This document shows positions 1 to 8,506 of a DNA stretch of 32,391 nucleotides, one piece after another. The stretch spans positions 1 to 32,391 of the forward strand of contig JAIOZA010000033.1 in NCBI GenBank assembly GCA_021740825.1. The letters run 5' to 3'. Numbering within the stretch: the stretch's first letter is position 1; each line of letters begins with the position of its first letter. The notes below the pieces were generated by a model. That model did no database searches. It was given only the letters and a program-made list of their open reading frames with translations, and was not told where the DNA came from. The stretch comes from Bacteroidia bacterium. Its GTDB lineage: Bacteria > Bacteroidota > Bacteroidia > B-17B0 > Aurantibacillaceae. Made by a program: the position numbers and the translations under genes.

Positions 1-2248
1 AATACAAAATGTTTGACGTTTGAGTTTTAGTGGCAATTAGACCATTGGTAGTATTATCATAAAAATTAAATCGGTAGTTTGTTGCTCCACTAATTGACTG
101 ACAAACTATGTATGTGCTCATATTTGCATAGGAATTTCCACATGGAACTGTGGTTTTGGGAGGACTAAATGTTATTGTACAAGAATTAGTACTAGTAGGA
201 CCAAAGCCCAAACCATCATCAACTTCCACCGTCCATTTATATGTTTTTCCATAATTTAAACCAGTTAAAGTATTAAAATAAAGAATATAAGATGTTTGAG
301 TTTTAGTTGCTACTAAAGCATTGGTTGCATTATCGTAAAAATTAAATCGATAATTTGCTGCTCCACTAATGGGCTGACAAACAGCATATGTATAAAGATT
401 TCCATACGTATTTCCACAAGGAAGGAAAGTAACTGGGCAAATATAAGGTACTGTAACGGTTTGAGTATTGGTAGCTATACAACTGGTTGCATCCGTTGCG
501 GTAACTGTATATGTTGTATTAACAGAAGGAGTAACAGTTTGACTTACTCCATTCAAATTACCAGGCATCCAATTATAAGTAAATATTCCTACTCCTCCTG
601 TAGCGTTTGCTGAAAGTGAAGCCGTATTTCCACCACAGATTGTTTTACTAGATCCAGTAGCTAAACTAATAGCAGATGGTTGACTAATTGTAAAAGTGGC
701 AGAGGCAAAATTTAAACAATCATTAGTTGCAACACAAGTATATATGCCAGCTGATAAGTTATTCGCGGTTGCAGATGATCCGCCAATAGGAGACCAAGAA
801 TATGAAAAATTGAAACCACCGCTAGCAGAAATCGTTGCTGATCCATTACTTAGTCCGTTGCATGTAACGTTATTTTGTAAAGAAGACACCGATACCGTTG
901 AACATGACATTAATAGTCTTGTAACTCTTCCTATACCAACTCCATCATAATTTGTAAATAATCCACCGATAATCAATTTATTATCTGCTTGAAAACTTGT
1001 CGAATAGATGGTATTATTTGCTCCGGAAGTAGGTTTAAATGTATTATCGATACTTCCATTTGTGTTTAATCTGGCAATATGATTACAAGGTGTTCCATTA
1101 TACGATGTAAATTCACCCGCAATAATAATTTTTCCGTCAGATTGTAAATTAATTGTACTAACTTTATTATTTGGACCAGTTCCAATAGCAAATCCGGCAT
1201 CAATTGAACCGTTTGCATTTAACCTTGCGATATTTTTACTTGCGGCTCCATTATATGTGGTAAATAATCCGCCAATTAGTATCATTCCATCACTTTGAAT
1301 TTTACAAGCTCTTATAGCAGTTGCAGAATTAGTAGGGGAACTTGTTACTCCTGTTCCTATATTAAAAGTTCCATCAATACTACCAGAAGGCGTTATTCTA
1401 ACAATTCCATTTTTACTGACACCATTAAAACTTGTAAATGCTCCACCTGCAATAATGTTTTGATCAGCTTGAATGGCAATTGAATAAATGGTGTTATCAG
1501 CAGCAGACGACGGATTAAAAGTACCATCAAAGGTGCCATTTGTATTTACGCGAGTTATTCTATTTATAAAGTTAGTTCCGTATTTGGTGTGACCTCCAGC
1601 AATAATAATTTTTCCATCCGACTGTAAAGCAGCATCATATACGGTATTATTTGGGCCATTACCCGGATTAAAAGTACTACTTGATTCTAGTGCTCCTGTT
1701 GTACTAATTCTAGCAATTCCCTTTCTATTACTACCATTACATTTACTAAAATCACCAACTACTATCAATTTGCCGTCAGGTTGAATGAGCACTTTATTTA
1801 CAGTATTATCAAAACCTGAATTAAATGTTGCATCTAATGTTCCTGTTGTGGTCACTCTAACAATATTTGTTAAAGTTGACGTTGTATTATATGCAGTAAA
1901 ACTACCGCCTAAAATAATTTTACCATCAGTTTGAATTTGCGTTGTTAGAACTGAACCGCTTGATACCCCTAAACCACCTGTATTAAAAGTAGGGTCTAGT
2001 TTACCGGTTTGAGCATTAATAATATGAGCTGTTATCGTAAATAATAATAAGAAAATTATTGATCGATATTTTTGTCGCGGCTTTACTTTTTCACGTTCTA
2101 ATTTAACTTTATAGTTGTTATTTCGGTCATAAGTATTCGAAAAGAAAAGTTGATTTGAAATTATATTCTTTTCGTTCCTACTACTTTTTGATTTTGGTTG
2201 CATGCATTCATTACTAATGTTTGCATTCATTACAGCGGTTGCTTTCAT
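1..2248 (-). CDS. secreted delta-60 repeat beta-propeller protein, 3' part outside window
   Basis: An open frame of 749 codons runs from an ATG at 2248 off the left edge without a stop. After a basic N-terminal stretch comes a hydrophobic segment (IIFLLLFTITAHIINAQ, about residues 61-78) that reads as a signal peptide ending before QTG. Seven delta-60 type repeats follow (about residues 80-440), each with a core like QSDGKIIIAGEF followed by ARLNxNGSID. Next are SprB/Ig-like modules (CNGLSNGSATISASGG; VTATDATSC), then two tandem fibronectin-like modules with a 92-residue period (core YRFNFYDNxTN) that reach the edge. Such proteins are exported and usually end in a T9SS sorting domain; that end is not visible here. 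The signal sequence lies about 60 residues behind the only ATGs, so the start is uncertain. Function is unknown; a cell-surface binding or adhesion role is inferred. Confidence 0.85.
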   Translation of the reverse strand, partial: MKATAVMNANISNECMQPKSKSSRNEKNIISNQLFFSNTYDRNNNYKVKLEREKVKPRQKYRSIIFLLLFTITAHIINAQTGKLDPTFNTGGLGVSSGSVLTTQIQTDGKIILGGSFTAYNTTSTLTNIVRVTTTGTLDATFNSGFDNTVNKVLIQPDGKLIVVGDFSKCNGSNRKGIARISTTGALESSSTFNPGNGPNNTVYDAALQSDGKIIIAGGHTKYGTNFINRITRVNTNGTFDGTFNPSSAADNTIYSIAIQADQNIIAGGAFTSFNGVSKNGIVRITPSGSIDGTFNIGTGVTSSPTNSATAIRACKIQSDGMILIGGLFTTYNGAASKNIARLNANGSIDAGFAIGTGPNNKVSTINLQSDGKIIIAGEFTSYNGTPCNHIARLNTNGSIDNTFKPTSGANNTIYSTSFQADNKLIIGGLFTNYDGVGIGRVTRLLMSCSTVSVSSLQNNVTCNGLSNGSATISASGGFNFSYSWSPIGGSSATANNLSAGIYTCVATNDCLNFASATFTISQPSAISLATGSSKTICGGNTASLSANATGGVGIFTYNWMPGNLNGVSQTVTPSVNTTYTVTATDATSCIATNTQTVTVPYICPVTFLPCGNTYGNLYTYAVCQPISGAANYRFNFYDNATNALVATKTQTSYILYFNTLTGLNYGKTYKWTVEVDDGLGFGPTSTNSCTITFSPPKTTVPCGNSYANMSTYIVCQSISGATNYRFNFYDNTTNGLIATKTQTSNILY

Positions 2249-2445
2249 GATTTTGTGTTTTAAAGTTTAATAATATTTACAAGGTAAATTCATTAAATTT
2301 TTTTTAAAACAGCAATTAGCATTTTAATTAATGATTTGTGATATAATAAAAGTTTATAGATGAAAATGATTTTAAATCATAGCAATTGTAAGCTTAAATA
2401 TTTTGAGTTTAAAAGTTATTGAAAAGATAAAAAAATGTAATTTAT

Positions 2446-5265
2446 CTAAAGTTTATCTTTCAAATATTTAGCAGTATAACTTATTTTATTTTTAGAAATA
2501 ATTTCTGGTGTACCTTCTGCAACTATATTTCCTCCTTCTTCGCCACCTTCAGGACCAATATCAATAATCCAATCAGCACATTTAATCACATCTAAATTGT
2601 GTTCAATTACAACAATTGAATGTCCTCTATCAATTAACGCATTAAAGGATTTTAAAAGTTTAGCTACATCATGAAAATGTAATCCGGTAGTCGGCTCATC
2701 AAAAATAAATAATGTTTGAGTGGTTGAACTTCCTCCAATTAAAAAGGTAGCGAGTTTAATGCGTTGTGCTTCTCCGCCGCTCAAAGTGCTTGACGATTGT
2801 CCTAATTGCACATATCCCAAACCAACTTCTTGTAAAGGTTTTAGTCGTTCGATAATGCGTTTGCATACTCGGTCGGTTTCATCCTGACTAAAATAAATAA
2901 CGGCATCATCTATGGTCATTTCTAAAACATCACTAATAGATTTTCCTTTGTATAGAACTTCAAGTGTTTCTGCTTTAAAACGCTTACTATTACAAGCTTC
3001 GCATGGTAACGAAATATCTGCCATAAACTGCATTTCCACTGTAATTGATCCTTCTCCTTGACAAACTTCGCATCTACCACCGTCTACATTAAATGAAAAA
3101 TGAGAAGGTTTGTAGTTTCTAACTTTTGCTAAAGCTTGTTCCGAAAATAAACTTCTAATTTCATCATAAGCTTTTGTGTAGGTAACTGGATTACTGCGAG
3201 ATGATTTACCAATAGGGTTTTGGTCAATAAATTCAACATGTTGAATTTGTTTTAAACTGCCAGATATTTTATCGCTCTTTGCATTGGCGAAATAACCTTC
3301 TAAATATTTTTTTACGTTAGGGTACAAAACTTTTTTAACGAGAGTTGATTTCCCAGAACCACTAACACCGGTTACGCAACACAAAGTGTTTAATGGAAAT
3401 TTAACTGAAACATTTTTTAAATTATTTTCGTTGGCATTATTTACCTCAATAAACTCTTTCCATTTACGACGAACTTTAGGAACCTCAATTAGTAATTTAT
3501 GAGTTAGATATTTAGCCGTAAAACTTTTAGAATCTTTTAATAATTCCTGATGATTCCCTTGAAATACTAATTCTCCACCATTTGTTCCTGCCTCCGGACC
3601 GATATCTATTAACTGATCAGCGGCATTCATAATTTCTTCGTCGTGCTCTACAACAATAACGGTATTACCTTGCGCTTTTAATGATTTTAATACACCAATT
3701 AAACGTTCGGTATCTCTTGAATGTAAACCAATACTTGGCTCATCTAAAATATATAAACTCCCCACTAAACTACTTCCTAATGAGGTTGCTAAATTTATAC
3801 GCTGACTTTCACCGCCACTTAACGTATTAGCAACACGGTTTAAACTTAAATAACCTAAACCAACATCTAATAAAAATTGTAAACGACTATTAATTTCAAT
3901 TAATAAACGTTTGGCAATAGATGTATCGTGTTCATCTAATTTTAATTTTTTAAAGAAATCGCGAATATCTGAAACTGGTAATAATACTAACTCAGAAATT
4001 CCCTTATCTCCAACTTTTACATAGTTGGCATCTTTTCGCAAGCGGGTTCCGTTACAATCTGGGCAAGATGTTTTTCCTCTGTAACGAGCCAACATAACAC
4101 GGTACTGAATTTTATAACTTTCTTTTTCTAACATTTTAAAAAAAGAAGTTATTCCTTCAAAGTATTCATTACCGCTCCAAAGTAAAGCATATTGCTCTTT
4201 GGTTAATTGTACAATTGGTTTATGAATAGGAAAATCAAACTTATGTGCGTTTTTAACTAATTGATTTTTGTAATACGACATAGTTTCTCCGTTCCAACAT
4301 GCAACTGCATTATCATAAACAGATACACTTTTATTTGGAATTGCTAAATCCGGATCAATGCCAATTATACTTCCAAATCCTTCGCAGGTTTTACAAGCAC
4401 CAATAGGATTATTGAAACTGAAAAAATTCATATCAGGTTCTTCAAACGACATGCCATCAGCTATAAATAAATTAGAGAAATGATGTTCATTATATGATTT
4501 GTCTTTCTTTTCAATAAAAACTTCACACTCTCCGTTCCCTTCAAAAAAAGCAGTTTGCACACTATCAGCCACTCTGTTTTGAAGATCTTCATCTGTAATA
4601 TCAACAACAATTCTATCAATTAATAAAAAAATTGTGTCTGATTTTTTTGATTTTTTCGCATCAAATTCTGCTATTTTAGTTACCTGATTATTAACTAAAA
4701 TTCTAGAAAAACCTTGTTGATTTAATAACTCTAAATAGGTTTCTAAGGTTCTATCTTTTGGTATGTTTAATTTTGATAAAATTAAACACTTAGTTTCATT
4801 TGATAATGTGTTTACAAAATCAACAACATCACTTACCGTGTTTCGCTTTACAAGTTTGCCAGAAATTGGACTGTATGTTTTACCAACGCGAGCGTATAAT
4901 AATTTTAGGTAATCATAAATTTCGGTAATTGTACCAACTGTACTGCGCGGATTACGTGAAATAACTTTTTGTTCGATGGCAATTGCAGGAGAAATTCCTT
5001 TGATATAATCTACTTTTGGTTTTTCTAATCTTCCTAAAAATTGACGGGCGTAGGCAGACAAACTTTCTACGTAACGTCTTTGACCTTCTGCATACAACGT
5101 GTCAAAAGCTAAAGATGATTTTCCGGAACCTGATAAACCAGTAATCACAATAAATTTATTTCGTGGTAAAGCCACGTCAATACCTTTAAGGTTGTGCATA
5201 CGCGCACCTTTAATAATTATATATTCTTTAGGATTGAGAGTAGTTATATCTTTTTCTTTTGCCAA
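2446..5265 (-). CDS. uvrA: excinuclease ABC subunit UvrA
   Basis: This encodes the damage-recognition ATPase of nucleotide excision repair, which loads UvrB onto lesions. At 939 aa it has the usual full length. Visible parts: first Walker [10 protein letters not shown] at residues 43-51, the following [16 protein letters not shown] block, zinc-type Cys pairs CKTCEGFG (about 290), CPDCNGTRL (about 400) and CEVCQGEG (about 730), ABC signatures LSGGESQRI (about 480) and LSGGEAQRI (about 825), and second Walker [10 protein letters not shown] (about 633). The residues after RVGKT read YSPISG, where many UvrAs have a Cys. The start is a TTG; the frame opens only five codons upstream, and the next ATG lies inside the conserved N-terminus, so TTG is favoured. 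Bacteroidota often carry a second UvrA paralogue; which of the two this is cannot be settled here. It is a single gene, with 196 bp to the next one. Confidence 0.97.
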   Translation of the reverse strand: MAKEKDITTLNPKEYIIIKGARMHNLKGIDVALPRNKFIVITGLSGSGKSSLAFDTLYAEGQRRYVESLSAYARQFLGRLEKPKVDYIKGISPAIAIEQKVISRNPRSTVGTITEIYDYLKLLYARVGKTYSPISGKLVKRNTVSDVVDFVNTLSNETKCLILSKLNIPKDRTLETYLELLNQQGFSRILVNNQVTKIAEFDAKKSKKSDTIFLLIDRIVVDITDEDLQNRVADSVQTAFFEGNGECEVFIEKKDKSYNEHHFSNLFIADGMSFEEPDMNFFSFNNPIGACKTCEGFGSIIGIDPDLAIPNKSVSVYDNAVACWNGETMSYYKNQLVKNAHKFDFPIHKPIVQLTKEQYALLWSGNEYFEGITSFFKMLEKESYKIQYRVMLARYRGKTSCPDCNGTRLRKDANYVKVGDKGISELVLLPVSDIRDFFKKLKLDEHDTSIAKRLLIEINSRLQFLLDVGLGYLSLNRVANTLSGGESQRINLATSLGSSLVGSLYILDEPSIGLHSRDTERLIGVLKSLKAQGNTVIVVEHDEEIMNAADQLIDIGPEAGTNGGELVFQGNHQELLKDSKSFTAKYLTHKLLIEVPKVRRKWKEFIEVNNANENNLKNVSVKFPLNTLCCVTGVSGSGKSTLVKKVLYPNVKKYLEGYFANAKSDKISGSLKQIQHVEFIDQNPIGKSSRSNPVTYTKAYDEIRSLFSEQALAKVRNYKPSHFSFNVDGGRCEVCQGEGSITVEMQFMADISLPCEACNSKRFKAETLEVLYKGKSISDVLEMTIDDAVIYFSQDETDRVCKRIIERLKPLQEVGLGYVQLGQSSSTLSGGEAQRIKLATFLIGGSSTTQTLFIFDEPTTGLHFHDVAKLLKSFNALIDRGHSIVVIEHNLDVIKCADWIIDIGPEGGEEGGNIVAEGTPEIISKNKISYTAKYLKDKL

Positions 5266-5287
5266 AACGTTGTTATTAAATCAATAT

Positions 5288-5295
5288 CAAATATA
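5288..5295 (-). promoter_or_regulatory. -7 promoter box for uvrA
   Basis: On the minus strand this reads TATATTTG, a perfect match to the Bacteroidota -7 consensus TAnnTTTG, 22 bp before the TTG start of uvrA. No TTTG -33 box is found at the usual 19-21 bp spacing, so the call rests on one box and its position. Confidence 0.45.
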
Positions 5296-5372
5296 ATAGT
5301 TTGTAAAATGGAATGAGCATTTTATGTACTAACAAATGTTATATAGTTTGGTTTATTTTTATTTCCTTTTTC

Positions 5373-5471
5373 GGGCGTGTCCGCCAGTTGGCGGATCAGG
5401 CTTTTCGTTGCAATCTTTTTGTAAAGGAACACAAAAAGGATTTTCACTTCAATCCTTCACGCAGTGTGTGG
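5373..5471. repeat. dispersed palindromic element (REP-like, Bacteroidota type)
   Basis: This GC-rich intergenic stretch stands out from its AT-rich surroundings. It starts with GGGCGTGTCC, holds a perfect 7-bp stem (5380-5386 with 5389-5395, TCCGCCA/TGGCGGA, 2-nt loop), then a second 8-bp stem CTTTTTGT (5415-5422) with ACAAAAAG (5431-5438), and ends with CAATCCTTCACGCAGTGTG. Sequences of this layout recur in many copies between genes of Bacteroidota genomes, as I recall them; only one copy is in this window. It lies between the uvrA promoter and the end of the 5537-6109 gene, both on the minus strand, so it may act as a terminator or mRNA-end structure. Confidence 0.6.
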
Positions 5472-5536
5472 TAAAATCGAATTATTAATTTCAAATTTAA
5501 GGTAACAGCCACGTCATAATAATATTTCTATTACAA

Positions 5537-6109
5537 TTACTCTAAACGTTTAGAAATAATTTTCGAAATATTTCCAAATACTTGACCGGGAGAAAATTTA
5601 CGCCATTCAAAATCATTCAATTCGCCACCTGTAATAAAATAATAATCTAAGTTAGCCACTTTGAATTCTTTTAAAATATGCTCTCTAAAATTTATAAAGG
5701 CAATCCAACCATCATTTTCTTGCACATCTTCAAACCATTCTTCATAATATGAATCATCAGAATGATGAAAGTTTAATACGTTTTCACCAATGATAATATA
5801 TTTATTTATTCCATGAAATGCGAGTTCATCAATAATATCTCGTTTTAGCAGCATGATGTCGTTATTGATAGCATCATTCCATTCACCTATTAATTCAATG
5901 ATGGCATATTTTTCATCATAATCTACAAATAGTATTTTGAGGTACATTGTTTCGCTTCCCATATCATCCCATTGTGGATGTATGTAGTAATTGTAAACAG
6001 TATTAGTAAATGTAAATTCGCTATACTCAGCTCCATAAAATGGAGAATCTTCATCTTCGGAAGCGATATATAAATGTTGCCAATTATAAAAAGGTTCTAG
6101 TTCGTGCAT
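5537..6109 (-). CDS. conserved hypothetical protein, last gene of ispH operon
   Basis: A 190-aa soluble, strongly acidic protein rich in Tyr, Trp and Phe, with no signal peptide or membrane segment. I do not recognise a named domain. Visible features are an N-terminal MHELEPFYNWQHLYIASEDE, a hydrophobic beta-like core (TMYLKILFVDYDEKYAIIEL; INKYIIIGENVLNF), a cluster of acidic residues around 118-132, and FINFREHI. It begins 5 bp after the DEDDh exonuclease gene, which in turn lies 4 bp after ispH, so the three are very likely co-transcribed. The tight coupling to an exonuclease suggests a partner in nucleic acid metabolism, but that is inference from position only. Confidence 0.85.
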   Translation of the reverse strand: MHELEPFYNWQHLYIASEDEDSPFYGAEYSEFTFTNTVYNYYIHPQWDDMGSETMYLKILFVDYDEKYAIIELIGEWNDAINNDIMLLKRDIIDELAFHGINKYIIIGENVLNFHHSDDSYYEEWFEDVQENDGWIAFINFREHILKEFKVANLDYYFITGGELNDFEWRKFSPGQVFGNISKIISKRLE

Positions 6110-6114
6110 AACTT

Positions 6115-6915
6115 TTACTTCATACTCAATCGAATTTGAGTGATGATTTTTTTTGTGTATAATGGAAAGTCACCTTGCATCATCCAATTATAATAGGATG
6201 GTTCTTTTTCAAAAACTTCTTTTACTGATTTATCTTTATGTTTTCCAAAATTAAATACTTCAATATCTTTTTCATTAAAAACAATTCTACCCGCTAAATC
6301 GGCGTTTTTATTGCGATTGGACAATGCGCTCAAAACTGCCATATCATTTTTAACAGGCGTAAATTTATTTCCTTTTTCATCCTCTAATTCCACATCTTGA
6401 TAACGATTAACTTGAGCTTTAAAAATTTCATAAGTTGCAATAGTATCAGCTTCTGCAGAGTGCGCGTTAATTAAGGGTTTATCGCAATAAAATTTATAAG
6501 CAGCAGTTAAATTACGAGGCTCCATTGTATGAAAAATATTTTGCACGTCTATTAATTTTCTATTTTTTAAATCAAAATCAATATCGGCACGCAAAAATTC
6601 TTCCACTAAAACAGGAACATCAAATTTATTGGAATTAAATCCAGCCAAATCGCAATTTGTTAAAAACTGAGATAATTGCGGAGCAAGTTCTTTAAATGTT
6701 GGGCAATCAATAATATCTTTATCATATATGCCATGAATTTTTGATGTGAATTCTGGTATTGGAATAGTTGGATTCACTTTTTTTGTAAGAATATCTGTAG
6801 TATTATCAATGTTTACTCTAACTATTGATATTTCTACAATTCGATCACTTCCAACGTTAATACCTGTTGTTTCTAAATCAAAAAAAGCGAGTGGTTTTGT
6901 TAAGTTTAATTGCAT
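6115..6915 (-). CDS. DnaQ-like 3'-5' exonuclease (DEDDh) with C-terminal DUF3820-like domain
   Basis: This encodes a 266-aa nuclease of the DnaQ/RNase T superfamily, which removes nucleotides from 3' ends of DNA or RNA using two metal ions. All five catalytic residues are visible: D13 and E15 in FFDLETTG, D99 in NSNKFDVPVL, and H152 and D157 in NAHSAEADT. The exonuclease domain covers about residues 8-170. A small C-terminal domain (about 212-266, VFNFGKHKDKSVKEVF and YYNWMMQGDFPLYTKK) resembles the DUF3820-type tail of similar Bacteroidota exonucleases. It is not fused to a polymerase, so it is a stand-alone exonuclease rather than the PolC type; whether it serves as the replicative epsilon proofreading subunit is open. 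It sits 4 bp after ispH. Confidence 0.93.
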   Translation of the reverse strand: MQLNLTKPLAFFDLETTGINVGSDRIVEISIVRVNIDNTTDILTKKVNPTIPIPEFTSKIHGIYDKDIIDCPTFKELAPQLSQFLTNCDLAGFNSNKFDVPVLVEEFLRADIDFDLKNRKLIDVQNIFHTMEPRNLTAAYKFYCDKPLINAHSAEADTIATYEIFKAQVNRYQDVELEDEKGNKFTPVKNDMAVLSALSNRNKNADLAGRIVFNEKDIEVFNFGKHKDKSVKEVFEKEPSYYNWMMQGDFPLYTKKIITQIRLSMK

Positions 6916-6919
6916 GGAT

Positions 6920-8143
6920 TTAATTTGATAAATGTTTAATCACTTCCTCAGTTGATTTAATGTTTGTAAAAAAGCTATTTATTTTATGTATAACGCCTTC
7001 AATAACAGAATCTGGACAAGATGCTCCACTTGTTAAAATAATTCTAACAGGTGTTTTGTTTGGCAAAAAATCGGAGGTTGTTAAATGTTTTTTATTTGGG
7101 TAATCAAAATGTTGAATGGTATTTTTATCAATAATTTCTTTTTCGGAAGAAATAAAGTATGTATGAAACTTGCGCTCGCATAGTTCAACCAAATGCGATG
7201 TATTACTGCTGTTATAACCACCAACAACAATTGCTAAATCGGCTTCAGTTTCTAATAAACCGTAGGTTGCATCTTGGTTTTCGTTTGTCGCATAACACAA
7301 TGTATCACGAGTGTCTGCAAAATGATTTGAGATATTTTCAATTCCATACTTTTCTATCATTACTGATTTAAAAAAATCTGCTATTTCTTGCGTTTCGCTT
7401 GCAAGCATTGTAGTTTGATTAATCACCCCAATTCTTTGTAAATCAAGTTCAAGATGTAACGATTCAGAATAACGATCTTTGAAATCAATTTTAAATTGTT
7501 CTAAGGACCGATTCCCTAAAATATATTCTGATAATAATCTTGATTCATTGATATCTCTAACAATAATTGCTTTGTTATGTTTGTCGCTTCGCGAAAATGT
7601 TGAACGCGTTTCTTCGTGACTATGTTTTCCATGAATAATGATGGTATAGTTTTCTTTTCCGATACTTTCAGATTTTTTCCATACTCGTTCAACAAAAGGA
7701 CAAGTTGTATTATAAGCTTCTGTTTTTATTTTCTTAGATTCTAATAAATCTATTATGTTAAGCGGAGCGCCAAATGCAGGTATAATAACAATGTCATCTG
7801 GTGTTAATGAATCAAATGGTATCAGTTGATTTCCATTTGTATCTTGTAAAAATTGAACACCTCTATTTATTAAATCATTATTTACATCCGGATTATGAAT
7901 CATTTGGCTTAATAAAAAAATTCTTTTAGTAGGATTTTCATCTAAGGCTTTAAATGAAATTTCAATGGCATTTTCTACTCCAAAACAAAAACCAAAATGG
8001 CGAGCAATTAAAAATTGAACAGCCCCAAAGTCTAATAGAGTAGGAGAGTTGTCTTTTTTACGAGGATCTTGTATTTTTCGGTATTGTTTTATTTTGCTTA
8101 TGATTGGGCTTCTATAAAACTCTGGTACGTTAAATGCTTTCAT
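6920..8143 (-). CDS. ispH: 4-hydroxy-3-methylbut-2-enyl diphosphate reductase IspH (long form)
   Basis: IspH (LytB) carries out the last step of the MEP isoprenoid pathway, reducing HMBPP to IPP and DMAPP with a [4Fe-4S] cluster. The cluster ligands can be placed at C53 (HFGFCFGVENA), C148 (NTTCPFVERVW) and C283 (DTLCYATNENQDA). The substrate-binding motifs HGKHSHEET (171-179) and TSGASCPDSVIEG (371-383) are also present. At 407 aa it is the long form typical of Bacteroidota, plants and cyanobacteria, rather than the roughly 315-aa E. coli form; the extra length is an N-terminal leader and an insertion near 180-240. It is the first gene of a tight three-gene operon with the DEDDh exonuclease and an unknown protein. 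No TAnnTTTG box was found in the 69 bp upstream. Confidence 0.96.
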   Translation of the reverse strand: MKAFNVPEFYRSPIISKIKQYRKIQDPRKKDNSPTLLDFGAVQFLIARHFGFCFGVENAIEISFKALDENPTKRIFLLSQMIHNPDVNNDLINRGVQFLQDTNGNQLIPFDSLTPDDIVIIPAFGAPLNIIDLLESKKIKTEAYNTTCPFVERVWKKSESIGKENYTIIIHGKHSHEETRSTFSRSDKHNKAIIVRDINESRLLSEYILGNRSLEQFKIDFKDRYSESLHLELDLQRIGVINQTTMLASETQEIADFFKSVMIEKYGIENISNHFADTRDTLCYATNENQDATYGLLETEADLAIVVGGYNSSNTSHLVELCERKFHTYFISSEKEIIDKNTIQHFDYPNKKHLTTSDFLPNKTPVRIILTSGASCPDSVIEGVIHKINSFFTNIKSTEEVIKHLSN

Positions 8144-8162
8144 CTTTTTAGTGTTTAGTGAT

Positions 8163-8209
8163 AAGTGATTAGAGTTTAGTTATATCTTATCACTAAACTC
8201 TAATCACTT
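8163..8209. repeat. perfect 18-bp inverted repeat between DUF721 gene and ispH
   Basis: Positions 8163-8180 and 8192-8209 are perfect reverse complements (18 bp) around an 11-nt spacer. A shorter alternative pairing (AGTGATAAG with CTTATCACT) overlaps the same arms. The whole 69-bp gap between the stop of the DUF721 gene and the start of ispH is essentially this structure. Transcribed from the minus strand it forms a stable hairpin right after the recF-DUF721 stop, so it may act as terminator or mRNA-end stabiliser. No clean U-tract follows. Such short AT-rich palindromes also occur as dispersed repeats in Bacteroidota. Confidence 0.8.
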
Positions 8210-8212
8210 TAT

Positions 8213-8506
8213 TTATTTTAAAACTAACTCCTTTATCAATCTCTTTCCTACAAATTTATTTACTTTTTCAATGATTGTTTCCTTAACATAGGCAGTTTCA
8301 TTTCTAATAATGGGTGAATCTATTGAAACAAACAAAATCCCTTGAGCATAGTTTATTTGAGTGGTATGTTTAGCGACTATTTTTCCTACAATACCTTCCC
8401 AACCATTTCTAATAGCAAAGATGCTATATTTCTCATCCAATTTTTCTTCCTTAAAAATTTGAGAAATGGCATCACCTAATTTTATGAGATTATGATTTTT
8501 AGCCAT
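8213..8506 (-). CDS. DUF721 (DciA-like) family protein
   Basis: A 97-aa protein with the layout of the DUF721 family: an N-terminal helix (LIKLGDAISQIFKEEKL), the central W-containing turn GWEGIVGKIVAKHTTQI, a beta pair GILFVSIDSPIIRNE, and a terminal helix VNKFVGKRLIKELVL. DUF721 includes DciA, the ancestral loader of the DnaB helicase in bacteria lacking DnaC/DnaI; short Bacteroidota versions carry only the KH-like core. Its start overlaps the end of recF by 8 bp, so translation is coupled. This recF-DUF721 pairing is commonly seen and supports a replication or repair role. The family call is good; the loader function here is inferred. Confidence 0.88.
   Translation of the reverse strand: MAKNHNLIKLGDAISQIFKEEKLDEKYSIFAIRNGWEGIVGKIVAKHTTQINYAQGILFVSIDSPIIRNETAYVKETIIEKVNKFVGKRLIKELVLK

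Noticed and set aside
696..1483. short plus-strand open frames within the delta-60 gene
   Set aside because: They are shadows of the long minus-strand frame, with low-complexity translations.
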